Positions 45,366 to 53,853 of a stretch of 64,000 nucleotides of DNA are shown here, piece by piece; the first letter of the stretch is position 1; each line of letters starts with the position of its first letter. The stretch lies in NCBI GenBank assembly GCA_025924715.1, contig JAICHV010000004.1:1-64000 (forward strand). The letters run 5' to 3'. A program made the translations under genes and the position numbers. The notes under the pieces were generated by a model that did not search any database, had not been told where the DNA came from, and saw only the letters and a program-made list of their open reading frames with translations. The stretch is from Alphaproteobacteria bacterium. Its GTDB lineage: Bacteria > Pseudomonadota > Alphaproteobacteria > Micropepsales > Micropepsaceae.

Positions 45366-46541
45366 TTGGGCGTGAAGCACCTGGCCAGGGCGATGGTCAA
45401 ATTGCTGACACCCCCGCTTCTTCTGTTGCCGCGGTACAGGCGGGCCCAGGCCGCCAGAGCGGCCGCGGCGCAAGTGGCAGCGAATGTCGCAATGGAGGCT
45501 GCGCGGCGGGCCAGGAGCCTCGCGGCCGACGCCCTGAATTTGCCTGATGTGCCGTGGACTCTTTCGCAGCGGGAGCAGGTAAAGGCTCTGCGTCGGATCG
45601 CCGTCGGCCTTTTGGCCGACGCGGCTTCTGCTGCCATGGTTTCGGCAGCAGAAGCGAAGGCTTTGCTGGGGCCGCCACAGGTGCCCAGAGGGCTGCTCAA
45701 ACCCTATTACGAAAAAACCGAAGCTGCGATTTTCGATGCGACCCGTGCCGCCGCGGATGCGCAAGCTGCCGCCGCATCCATCGCCGGTCCACCATCGCAT
45801 GTGGGAGATTTTTCCAGTTGGGCCGAGGCGGTTGCCGCGGCTGGCGGATACGACATGCAGCTAATTCTAGACATCCATCGCGAGGCCACCAGGGAGGTCC
45901 AAAGTGGGCGTTCGCCATATGAGCGCGACAGCGTTTTGTTCAATGCTCATGAATATTTCTTCCCCGTGCTGGCGGCGCTGGTGTTCGCGATGGATCGAAA
46001 CGGGGACGGCTTGACCGTGCTGGATTTCGGTGGCGCGCTGGGAAGTTCCTACTGGCAGAACCGTGAGCTGCTTTCTCGGCTCGGCCCATTGCAGTGGCGG
46101 GTCGTGGAGCAACTTCATTTTGCCGCCGCGGGACGGGCCGAATTTGAAAATGACGAGTTACGCTTCTTCTCCGATCTGAAGAGCGGCTGGGAGAAGGTCC
46201 CGGATCTGGTCCTCCTTTCCAGCGTTCTGCAATATCTAGAAAATCCCTTCGCCTTGTTGGAGGAGATTTCCCGCCGCGCACCGCGTTTCATCTTGGTTGA
46301 CCGCACCCCGGTTCTGGACAGTGGCCGCGAGCGCATCGTGGTTCAGACCGTGCCACCTAGTATCTATCCCGCCAGCTATGCCTGTCGCCTGTTCGCTTAC
46401 GGCGCAATTGAGGCCGCTTTGGTGGACCGGTATGACCTTCGCTATGCCTTCGAGGCCCATGTTGGTACATTCATAGAGGTGGACGGGGCCCGTGCGCAGT
46501 ATCGCGGATGTTTTTTTGAGCGCAAACTGGATTCCCGATGA
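45366..46541 (+). CDS. TIGR04325-type methyltransferase
   Basis: A 391-residue putative SAM methyltransferase of the kind found in polysaccharide clusters (TIGR04325). The N-terminal ~130 residues are Ala-rich and helical; the domain starts at about residue 150 with FSSWAEAVAAAGGYD and carries VLDFGGALGSSYWQNRELL near 218 (motif I) and LLSSVLQYLENP near 285. Start is TTG 45366 or GTG 45372; both follow a G7 tract. Overlaps the next gene by ATGA. Acceptor unknown. Confidence 0.78.
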   Translation: MGVKHLARAMVKLLTPPLLLLPRYRRAQAARAAAAQVAANVAMEAARRARSLAADALNLPDVPWTLSQREQVKALRRIAVGLLADAASAAMVSAAEAKALLGPPQVPRGLLKPYYEKTEAAIFDATRAAADAQAAAASIAGPPSHVGDFSSWAEAVAAAGGYDMQLILDIHREATREVQSGRSPYERDSVLFNAHEYFFPVLAALVFAMDRNGDGLTVLDFGGALGSSYWQNRELLSRLGPLQWRVVEQLHFAAAGRAEFENDELRFFSDLKSGWEKVPDLVLLSSVLQYLENPFALLEEISRRAPRFILVDRTPVLDSGRERIVVQTVPPSIYPASYACRLFAYGAIEAALVDRYDLRYAFEAHVGTFIEVDGARAQYRGCFFERKLDSR

Positions 46542-47503
46542 ATGCTCCCCTCGCCATAGTTGCCTGTTCCATTTGCGGGGAAGCCAGCCGGCTCTTGTAC
46601 CGGGACCTCTATGACGATCGCTATGGTTACCCCGGTGAGTTCGCGTTGTACGTCTGTGACTCATGCGGTCATCGGCATATTCCGGTTGCCTTCGGTTCGG
46701 AGGAATTGACTAGCCTGTATACCAATTATTATCCTCGCGGCGGTTTCGACCTGGACAGTTTCCGGCCGGAACGAGAGGAAAGTGGGTTTTTATCGTGGCT
46801 CAACGGCGACCGCGGTTCGGCCTTCCGTTGGGTTCCCCGCAATGTGCGCGTACTCGATATCGGCTGCGGTATAGGCTCCACTCTGGCATATCATGCCGCC
46901 CGGGGCTGCCAGGCGGTTGGCATGGAAGCGGACGGCAATGTTCAGGCGATCGCTCGGCGATACGGACTCGATATCCGCCAAGGGGTGTTCGATGGAAATC
47001 AGTTTGCCAGCGAGAGCTTCGACTATGTCACGCTCGACCAGGTTGCCGAACATGTGGTCGATCCGCATGCGCTGTTGCGCGGAGTCGCAAGAGTACTGAG
47101 GCCGGGCGGAACGGTGGTCATCACCACCCCCAATGCCGGTAGTTTCGGCGCCCATCTGTTTGGCCGAAAATGGCTCAATTGGCATGTACCATACCATATT
47201 CAGTTCTACACGCCGCGCTCACTGAAGCACGCCGCCAGGCGGGCCGGACTGGAAGTAGTCCGAGCGAGGACGGTGACGGCATCGGAATGGCAATATTATC
47301 AGTGGATGCACGTGCTTCAGTATCCGCCCCGGGGAGAGCCGTCCGGCTTTTGGTCCGCCAAGGGACGGGTGCGGCATGTTTCCCCCTTCCTTGACCGATC
47401 TGTGAGCCAGGGCCGGCGGCTGCGGCTGCATCGCTACATCAGCCGTCTGCTCGATGTTTTGGGACTGGGCGATAATTTTGTCTTCATTTTGCGAAAGGCA
47501 TGA
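46538..47503 (+). CDS. SAM-dependent methyltransferase with N-terminal zinc-ribbon-like motif
   Basis: A 321-residue class I methyltransferase. The N-terminus holds two Cys pairs (CSIC near residue 10 and CDSCGH near 40), like the zinc-binding head of sugar C- or O-methyltransferases. Motif I VLDIGCGIGSTLAYH is near 104, then FDYVTLDQVAEHVVDP near 165 and VITTPNAGS. It overlaps both neighbours by ATGA. A role in methylating a deoxy-amino sugar or glycan is likely given the operon. Confidence 0.83.
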   Translation: MNAPLAIVACSICGEASRLLYRDLYDDRYGYPGEFALYVCDSCGHRHIPVAFGSEELTSLYTNYYPRGGFDLDSFRPEREESGFLSWLNGDRGSAFRWVPRNVRVLDIGCGIGSTLAYHAARGCQAVGMEADGNVQAIARRYGLDIRQGVFDGNQFASESFDYVTLDQVAEHVVDPHALLRGVARVLRPGGTVVITTPNAGSFGAHLFGRKWLNWHVPYHIQFYTPRSLKHAARRAGLEVVRARTVTASEWQYYQWMHVLQYPPRGEPSGFWSAKGRVRHVSPFLDRSVSQGRRLRLHRYISRLLDVLGLGDNFVFILRKA

Positions 47504-48423
47504 GCCCGCCAGCCTGCGTCCATGTCCTCCTGCCGGTGCATAACCGATGCGCGGTCACGGAGAAGTTTGTCCGCTGCCTGTTGGCGCAGACCCATACTGA
47601 TTGGCGCCTGGTGCTGGTCGACGATGGTTCCAAGGACGGTACCGAGGCGATGGTCCGTGCTTTGGTACCAAATGCCTCGGTGCTGAAGGGTAAGGGCAAT
47701 TGGTGGTGGGGGGGATCGTTACATCAGGCTTATAAATGGCTTCGCCGACAACGGTTGCCTGGCGACGATATCATCATGACAATTAACGATGATACATTGA
47801 TTGAGCCGAACTTTCTGGCTAACGGAGTGGCGGCGCTGAAGCCGCGCAGCCTCTTGCTGGCACAACAATATGATCTGAGCGGAAAATTCCTAGAAGTCGG
47901 GGTGCATTGGGATTGGCGAACCTTAAGTGCTAGGGCGGTCCCCGATGCAGCCGAGCTCAACTGTCTTTCGACGCGGGGATTGTTCGTGCACCTGTCGGAT
48001 TTCCTGGAAATCGGGGGCTTCCACCCCATATTGCTGCCCCACTACCTGTCCGACTATGAATTCACTCTGAGGGCGAGAAAAATGGGGTTTGCGCTCATTA
48101 CAGCCCCCAATGTCCGGTTGCGCCACGACGAAAGCTTGACGGGAATTCATGGCCTGGGGGGGGAATCAATATGGCGGGACCTAATACGTCCTTTCTCCAT
48201 CCGCTCTTCCAGTAATCCTGTCTACTGGACCAATTTTGTCCTACTCGCCTGTCCGCCGCGCTATGTGGCCGTCAATCTCTGGCGAGTCTGGATCTCGGTT
48301 CTGCAGCCGGTAACGCGGCCGATTCGTCAAAAACTAAGGCCCCAACTGGGCCGTATAAAACGATACGTCAAAAGATTGTTGCGCGCAGTGCCTGGCCATA
48401 ATCGGATCGACAATGACCTATAA
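47500..48423 (+). CDS. GT2 glycosyltransferase (rhamnosyltransferase-like)
   Basis: A 307-residue GT2 enzyme: HVLLPVHNRCAVTEKF at the start, LVLVDDGSKDGT near 43-54, GNWWWGGSLHQAY near 66-78, and MTINDDTLIEP near 92-102 with the DD of the donor site. The WWWGG element is typical of GT2 proteins in LPS clusters close to rhamnosyltransferases. The end overlaps the next gene by 11 bp. It is soluble with a basic C-terminal tail that may touch the membrane. Confidence 0.87.
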   Translation: MSPPACVHVLLPVHNRCAVTEKFVRCLLAQTHTDWRLVLVDDGSKDGTEAMVRALVPNASVLKGKGNWWWGGSLHQAYKWLRRQRLPGDDIIMTINDDTLIEPNFLANGVAALKPRSLLLAQQYDLSGKFLEVGVHWDWRTLSARAVPDAAELNCLSTRGLFVHLSDFLEIGGFHPILLPHYLSDYEFTLRARKMGFALITAPNVRLRHDESLTGIHGLGGESIWRDLIRPFSIRSSSNPVYWTNFVLLACPPRYVAVNLWRVWISVLQPVTRPIRQKLRPQLGRIKRYVKRLLRAVPGHNRIDNDL

Positions 48424-49363
48424 TTTCTGCACCCTTTTCGACCGCAACTATGCCAGTCGGGGACTTGCCCTTTACCGCTCGCTGACCCGCGAAATTGTCG
48501 GTGATTTCCTGCTAACGATCCTTTGCATTGACGACGAAACCCACGAGGCGCTTGCAAAGCTGCGTCTGGCCAGAGTTCGGCTTTGGAAGGTCGAGGATTT
48601 GGGCGACGCCGAGTTGGTCGAGGTCCGCAAGACCAGGCCAAGGCGAGAATTCTGCTGGACCTGTCCCGGACCACTCCTGATCGCGCTGCTGAAAGAGGCA
48701 GGCGCCGGATCGGTCGCCACTTATCTCGATGCCGATCTCAGCTTTTACAGTGACATCAAGCCACTCTATGACGAGCTTGGCCCCCATGAAATCCTGATAC
48801 ATGGGCACAATTTCGCGCCACAGTATAAATCATACGCTGCCGGGTCGGGCATCTTCAATGTGGGCCTGATGATGATCCGCCACGCTTCTGAAGGCTTAGC
48901 ATGCCTGGAGAGATGGCGGTCGCAGACCATGGCGGTCTGCGAGCTCGACCCCGAAAGGGGATATTGTGGCGACCAAAAATACCTTGACGAATGGCCGGAG
49001 CTCTACAAAGAGTTGATAATCACAGGCCATCCTGGCGCCGGTCTAGCCCCTTGGAATGTCGAGGCGCACCGCGTCAGCCGGCAAGGCGGTCGAATCATGG
49101 TGGATGGCCGGCCCCTGATCTTCTATCACTATCATGGGTTGCGAATCCTGTTGGCCGGCCGCTGGCGCCGCTGGGCCGCGCTGCCTGCCCTGGGTTACAA
49201 TTTCACGCCTGCAGACCGAGATGTGCTATACAAGCCCTATTTGCGGTCCTTGCGGGAAGCGGAAGCGGATTTGCGCCGAGCCGGCCTCCAAATGCAGCAT
49301 TTGTCGGTTTCACCGCGCCAACTTCTAGAATATTTCCGCGTTCAGAAACTGGTGATTGGCTGA
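48413..49363 (+). CDS. GT8-like nucleotide-diphospho-sugar transferase
   Basis: A 316-residue protein with NFCTLFDRNYASRGLAL at the start and a DxD-type motif in TYLDADLSFYSDI near residue 103-115. GSGIFNVGLMMIRH (near 142) and GDQKYLDEWP (near 188) fit GT-A glycosyltransferases that act on capsular or LPS glycans. No close functional family recognised. ATG 48413 overlaps the previous end; the stop overlaps the next start (TGATG). Confidence 0.75.
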   Translation: MTYNFCTLFDRNYASRGLALYRSLTREIVGDFLLTILCIDDETHEALAKLRLARVRLWKVEDLGDAELVEVRKTRPRREFCWTCPGPLLIALLKEAGAGSVATYLDADLSFYSDIKPLYDELGPHEILIHGHNFAPQYKSYAAGSGIFNVGLMMIRHASEGLACLERWRSQTMAVCELDPERGYCGDQKYLDEWPELYKELIITGHPGAGLAPWNVEAHRVSRQGGRIMVDGRPLIFYHYHGLRILLAGRWRRWAALPALGYNFTPADRDVLYKPYLRSLREAEADLRRAGLQMQHLSVSPRQLLEYFRVQKLVIG

Positions 49364-50607
49364 TGCGTATTCTGGTGCTGACCGCAGATTATCCCAAATT
49401 TCTGCACGATCATTACTTGACCTGTCCCGGTTTGGCGGAGGCCTCCTATTACGAACAATTGGCGGCCCGCAATGCCAGCCTGTTCGGCGTGGCGGATTTT
49501 TACTCTCTCAATTTCACGGCCCATGGCCACGAAGCACGCGAACTGCATATCAACAATCCCTGGCTTCAGTATGCTTGGGCCAGGGAACATGGCTTGAATC
49601 TTCCGGCGCTGGTGCCACCGCCGGAACGCGAAGGCAAACCAGCGCGGCAGGCTCGCACTGTCCGCATCAAACAAATGTTACGACCGGCCAAACCATTGCT
49701 CAATCCGATCGTCTGGCGAGCCGGGAATGCCGCCCGCAAAGTCCGGGCCGCGATCTTCCCGAAACCCCTGCCGCCCAATCGGCGGGAATGGGAACACCGC
49801 ATTCTGAGAGCGCAAATCGAGCATTACCGGCCGGATATGATTCTGAACCAGGAGCTCGCCTATTTGCGCAGTCCATTTTTCCGCGCTGCCAAGCCGCCCG
49901 GCTCGTTGCTAATCGGCCAGATCGCATCGTCGCTGCCGGAGGACGACCCTTTCGATGGGTATGATTTGATGATTTCCTCTCTTCCGAACCAAGTCGAGTG
50001 GTTCCGCCGACGCGGCCTTCGCGCCGAACTCAATCGCCTGGCGTTCGAAACCTCGGTGCTGGACCGGCTCGGTCCGCCGCCGCCGCGCGACATTGCGTTG
50101 TCCTTCGTAGGCAGCTTGTCGCCGGACCACAAAAGCCGAATCGCATTTCTCGAACAGCTTGCAACGCGGACAGCTCTGAAAGTGTGGGGAAACGGCATCG
50201 AACGGCTTCCCTCAACCTCGCCCCTGCACCGCTGCTACCAAGGCGAAGCGTGGGGACGGGACATGTACCAGGTTCTGCGCCGGTCGAAAATCACTCTCAA
50301 TTTTCATATCGATCTGGCGGAGGGATGGGCCAACAATATGCGGCTTTTTGAGGCTGCCGGGGTAGGGGCTCTGTTGCTGACTGACTGGAAAAAAAATCTG
50401 CATGACATGTTCGTTCCCGGCGAACATGTCGTGGCCTATCGGGACGCCGAAGATTGTATTGCCCAGATTGATCGGCTCCTCGCCGACGATTGCTTGCGCG
50501 AAAAGATCGCGACCGCCGGCCAGGGTCATGCGGTTGCCACCCAGAATTATTATTTGCGCACGGGCGAAATAGCGGCGTTGGCGTCGGAGTTAGCTGCGGG
50601 GCGCTGA
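49363..50607 (+). CDS. CgeB-like GT-B glycosyltransferase
   Basis: A 414-residue protein whose C-terminal third resembles the Glyco_trans_1_2/CgeB family: IALSFVGSLSPDHKSRI near 245, KVWGNGIERL near 270, and NFHIDLAEGWANNMRLFEAA near 310-329 followed by LLTDWKKN. The frame is open well upstream, but ATG 49363 is set by the TGATG overlap and the start MRILVLTADYPKF. It is the last gene of the plus-strand run from 45366 and overlaps a convergent gene by 18 bp. Confidence 0.82.
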   Translation: MRILVLTADYPKFLHDHYLTCPGLAEASYYEQLAARNASLFGVADFYSLNFTAHGHEARELHINNPWLQYAWAREHGLNLPALVPPPEREGKPARQARTVRIKQMLRPAKPLLNPIVWRAGNAARKVRAAIFPKPLPPNRREWEHRILRAQIEHYRPDMILNQELAYLRSPFFRAAKPPGSLLIGQIASSLPEDDPFDGYDLMISSLPNQVEWFRRRGLRAELNRLAFETSVLDRLGPPPPRDIALSFVGSLSPDHKSRIAFLEQLATRTALKVWGNGIERLPSTSPLHRCYQGEAWGRDMYQVLRRSKITLNFHIDLAEGWANNMRLFEAAGVGALLLTDWKKNLHDMFVPGEHVVAYRDAEDCIAQIDRLLADDCLREKIATAGQGHAVATQNYYLRTGEIAALASELAAGR

Positions 50608-51642
50608 GGGAAGCACGCTGCGCTCAGGCGGGGGGTGCGGGGAATCTTCGGGGCCGATGGTCGCGTCGCGCTCTCGGTAGAGCAGCCATTGGGCGCCGCC
50701 CGCGATTCCCACCAGCAACGATGCCGCCCCGAATAGCAAGGAAATCAAGAAACCGAGCGGATTGCTGACCCCCGCATAAGCCAAGATCGCCACCATCGCG
50801 CTTTCTCGCACCCCCCAGCCTGCGATCGATATGGGAACCATCACGATCAGCATAATAGGGGGAACCAGGACAAGCGCTCCCGCCAGACTCAGCGGCGCAT
50901 GTATCGCTGCCGCCATGCACCAGACCGAAAGCGCGCTAAGCAGGTGAATAATGATCGAGATCGCGAGGATAGTTCCACCGGTCCGCACTGTCATGGCGGA
51001 AAGGACGATCTGCGAAATCATGCGCAGGTACTTCATGCCGGCGATCCGGTCTAAAGTCCGCCAGGGTATCCCGCCCACCAGAAGCACGGAAGCGAAAGCG
51101 GCCAGGCAGCTCAGGCCGACTAGAACAAGGCTCAGCCTTGCCGCTTGCTGGGCGATCAATGCGTAACCCATGGGCAGGGTCGCAAGCACAAGGGTTGCAA
51201 GCGCTATGCCGCCGACGCTGCGGTCAATGATGACCGAGTAGATCGGCGCACTCCAGTTGGAGTACCGCTTTCTCAACAGCCAGGAACGGACCGCGTCACC
51301 ACCGACGGAGGCGGGCAAAGTCTGGTTGAAGAATGCCGCGGCGAATGTGTAGCGAACGCCGTCGCCATCTTTCAGAGGTATGCCGCAAATACGGACAATT
51401 CGGCCCCAGCGTATTCCTGCAAGTAAGGTCTGCGCTAACAAGGCCGCGACGCCGGCCAAAAAGTAAGTGATCCGCACGTGCTGCAGGTTGAAAAAAAAAG
51501 TTCCCCATTGCATGCGCCGCACCGCCAGATAGAGCAAGGAAGCCGTAATGCCGATGCGGGCGCCCAGAAAGCACAGTCTTTTTAGGCGCCCCCTGGCTGG
51601 AGCTGATACTTTTTTGGCGGAAGTTTGAGGCACAAGCTTCAC
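50590..51642 (-). CDS. LPG_synthase_TM / UPF0104 flippase-like membrane protein
   Basis: A 350-residue protein with about eight membrane helices and the family signature FFNQTLPASVGGDAVRSWLL near residue 107, followed by SVIIDRSVGG. C-terminal PISIAGWGVRESA near 280 is also typical. Relatives include the MprF membrane domain and AglD-type proteins in glycan clusters; a role in lipid-linked sugar movement is possible. GTG start overlaps the MT-GT2 fusion's stop by four bases. Confidence 0.82.
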   Translation of the reverse strand: MKLVPQTSAKKVSAPARGRLKRLCFLGARIGITASLLYLAVRRMQWGTFFFNLQHVRITYFLAGVAALLAQTLLAGIRWGRIVRICGIPLKDGDGVRYTFAAAFFNQTLPASVGGDAVRSWLLRKRYSNWSAPIYSVIIDRSVGGIALATLVLATLPMGYALIAQQAARLSLVLVGLSCLAAFASVLLVGGIPWRTLDRIAGMKYLRMISQIVLSAMTVRTGGTILAISIIIHLLSALSVWCMAAAIHAPLSLAGALVLVPPIMLIVMVPISIAGWGVRESAMVAILAYAGVSNPLGFLISLLFGAASLLVGIAGGAQWLLYRERDATIGPEDSPHPPPERSVLPSAPRS

Positions 51643-53087
51643 GCAAGCACCTTCAACTTGGAATAAGCGAACACGACCATGCGGAGCAGGAGCCAGCCAT
51701 GACTGAATCGCGAGATTTGCGTTTCACCATAAGTTCGCGCCGCGTAAGGTATAGGCAATTCCGCGATCTTCAGGTTCAGCTTTGACGCCCCAAATATAAG
51801 GTCGAAATCTCCGAAAGGGTCAAAGTCGCCGAAGTAGCTGCGGTTCTGCTTGATGCGCAAATAGTGCCGCTTCCGAAGGACCTTGGTGCCGCATAGCGTA
51901 TCGGTAAAACGCTGGTTGAGAAGCCAGGAAAAGAGAATCGAGAAGCTGTGATTGGCGACGCGATTTAGAAACCGCATCGCTTCTTCTTCCATTGGGTAGA
52001 CGAGCCGCGAACCATTGATGAACTCGCCCTTATTGGCGCGCAATGCGCGATAGAATTTCGGAATGTCCTCCGGCGGTACACTAAGGTCGGCATCAAGAAT
52101 GATAAGTATATCCCCGCGCGCGACATCGAAAGCTTTGAAAACGGCATCCCCTTTTCCTTTGCCGTCCTGACGCAACAACTTGATGTCGCGATGGCGATAG
52201 ATTGGGATGCAACGTTCGACCTCTTCGTAAGTACCGTCATGACTATGGCCTTCGATAAAAAGAATTTCCAGATCGTCGCTGAATTCCGGCAGTCTCTGAA
52301 TGATAGGCTCGATATTGCCGCGCTCATTCCGGCAGGGAACAACTACGGTAGTGGTCAACTTCTCTTCCAGTGGCAAGCCGAGCGGTCGCGCGACAATATA
52401 GTTGCGCAGGCACAGTCGTCTGACGGCCGGCAACGTGCCGATGAATCGGTTAACGAAATGACCGATATCAAAAAAATCGAATGGGATAAGTTGTCGCCAG
52501 TCTGTGCGCACCACTTCCCAGTCTGCCAGCGTCAGCAGGTTGGCGATGTCCGGCGGCTTTAACCAGTTGCTCGGGGCTGTCGGCATACGAATATGGAGGC
52601 GGTTGGCCAAATTTAGCAACGGTTCCCAAAGATAGTTGTAATAGGCAATCACGATTCTTGTATCGGGATGGCAAAGGGCACGCAGATTACGAAGCGTTGC
52701 CTCGCAGTCCTCAAGGTTACCAATCGTGTCGTGCAGAAGAATGAAATCGAATTTCTCGTCAATAAATTCAGCGATCGCGGGGGATTCGATATCACCCACC
52801 ATGAATCGACAGCCGGGATGTTGAGCCTTGGCGATCTCGATCATCTTGGGGCTGAGATCGATGCCTAGTCCGCGCGACGGCTTTAGCGATGCGAGCACGT
52901 GGCCGGTGCTGCAACCTGCTTCCAGCACGCTGGCGCCTTCTGGGATCAGGAACTTGAGATATTGTTCTTCGTCCTCATGAAAGGCGCGATTGCGTCTTAT
53001 GAACCGCTCGCGTTGTGGCGCCCATTGGTCCGCCAGGGCGCGTGCCCGCACCTTTCGAGGGGAGACAATCTGGTCCTTATTAATCAT
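51639..53087 (-). CDS. Methyltransferase-GT2 fusion protein
   Basis: A 482-residue two-domain protein. Residues ~30-225 are a class I methyltransferase (VLEAGCSTGHVLASL near 54, DFILLHDTIGNLED near 114). Residues ~245-480 are a GT2 domain (TTVVVPCRNERGNIEPI near 246, ILDADLSVPPEDIP near 311, GTKVLRKRHY near 393). Such fusions could methylate and glycosylate the same carrier. It overlaps the neighbours on both sides (GTGA downstream, 8 bp upstream). No frameshift is needed to join the domains. Confidence 0.86.
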   Translation of the reverse strand: MINKDQIVSPRKVRARALADQWAPQRERFIRRNRAFHEDEEQYLKFLIPEGASVLEAGCSTGHVLASLKPSRGLGIDLSPKMIEIAKAQHPGCRFMVGDIESPAIAEFIDEKFDFILLHDTIGNLEDCEATLRNLRALCHPDTRIVIAYYNYLWEPLLNLANRLHIRMPTAPSNWLKPPDIANLLTLADWEVVRTDWRQLIPFDFFDIGHFVNRFIGTLPAVRRLCLRNYIVARPLGLPLEEKLTTTVVVPCRNERGNIEPIIQRLPEFSDDLEILFIEGHSHDGTYEEVERCIPIYRHRDIKLLRQDGKGKGDAVFKAFDVARGDILIILDADLSVPPEDIPKFYRALRANKGEFINGSRLVYPMEEEAMRFLNRVANHSFSILFSWLLNQRFTDTLCGTKVLRKRHYLRIKQNRSYFGDFDPFGDFDLIFGASKLNLKIAELPIPYAARTYGETQISRFSHGWLLLRMVVFAYSKLKVLA

Positions 53088-53853
53088 GTGACCTCGTGAA
53101 ATGGGGAGCGGTAAAGGTCGTATCTGCCTTTCGTTCGGCGACCACCATTAGGCGGAAACCCGCAACAGGCCCCAGCAAATGTTCCAGTCTTCTCTCGATC
53201 GCGAGAAGGGGCCCGGCAAGTTTCGCAGGTAATAGAGTCCAGGGTTGGAAACCTCCGGAAAGGGGATAGGCCAGAAAACTGAACCGGTGCGCGGTGCGGA
53301 TGGTCAGGCCGGCAAATAGTTGCTCGAACAGGCGTTTTTTTCGGACGAACACAAGATAGGGGAGCGCCTGGTTGCTTTCGTATGGAGCGGGTCCCGACCG
53401 GGGAGCCGGATCGAACGGGTCATCCGAAAGTCGCACCGGTTCTTCGTGAAGCAGCTTGAAAAACAACCAGCTGACCGGGCTTACATTAGGCTCAATCATA
53501 ATGAGGCGCCCGCCAGGCCGCAGGACGCGCATGGCCTCTTGCAGGAAACGGGAGGGAAAAGAGAGGTGATGGAATACGTCCAGCATGACAATATTGGCGA
53601 ATGCCCGATCGCCGAAGGGCAACTGGTGTGCGTCTGCGACGAGATCGAGCCAGGGGGTCCACTGCACATCGATCGATACGGCGTCTGGCAGCGCGTCGCG
53701 CAGGTTCCCTGAACCGCCGCCGATCTCTAGGGCCGGGCCTGGCACCAAGCTCTGTCGGATACGAGACTGGTAATCCTGATAAACCGCGCGTAACGACGGC
53801 TTTCCCTGCCAGCGCGCCCGATGTTTGTCGATGGTGCGATCCTTGGCCCTCAA
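53080..53853 (-). CDS. Class I SAM-dependent methyltransferase
   Basis: A 257-residue methyltransferase: ALEIGGGSGNLRDAL (motif I, about 41-55), FANIVMLDVFHHL near 83-95 and VLRPGGRLIMIEPNVSP near 109-125. The C-terminal part is hydrophobic (LLPAKLAGPLLAIE), suggesting membrane or lipid contact. TTG 53853 directly follows the upstream stop (TGA TTG) and has AAGGAG 8 bp away. It lies between a GT-C-like gene and the MT-GT2 fusion. Confidence 0.83.
   Translation of the reverse strand: MRAKDRTIDKHRARWQGKPSLRAVYQDYQSRIRQSLVPGPALEIGGGSGNLRDALPDAVSIDVQWTPWLDLVADAHQLPFGDRAFANIVMLDVFHHLSFPSRFLQEAMRVLRPGGRLIMIEPNVSPVSWLFFKLLHEEPVRLSDDPFDPAPRSGPAPYESNQALPYLVFVRKKRLFEQLFAGLTIRTAHRFSFLAYPLSGGFQPWTLLPAKLAGPLLAIERRLEHLLGPVAGFRLMVVAERKADTTFTAPHFTRSHD

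Noticed and set aside
48991-49362. N-terminal extension of the CgeB-like protein
   Set aside because: It overlaps the well-supported GT8-like gene in another frame; the TGATG junction at 49361-49365 sets the start.
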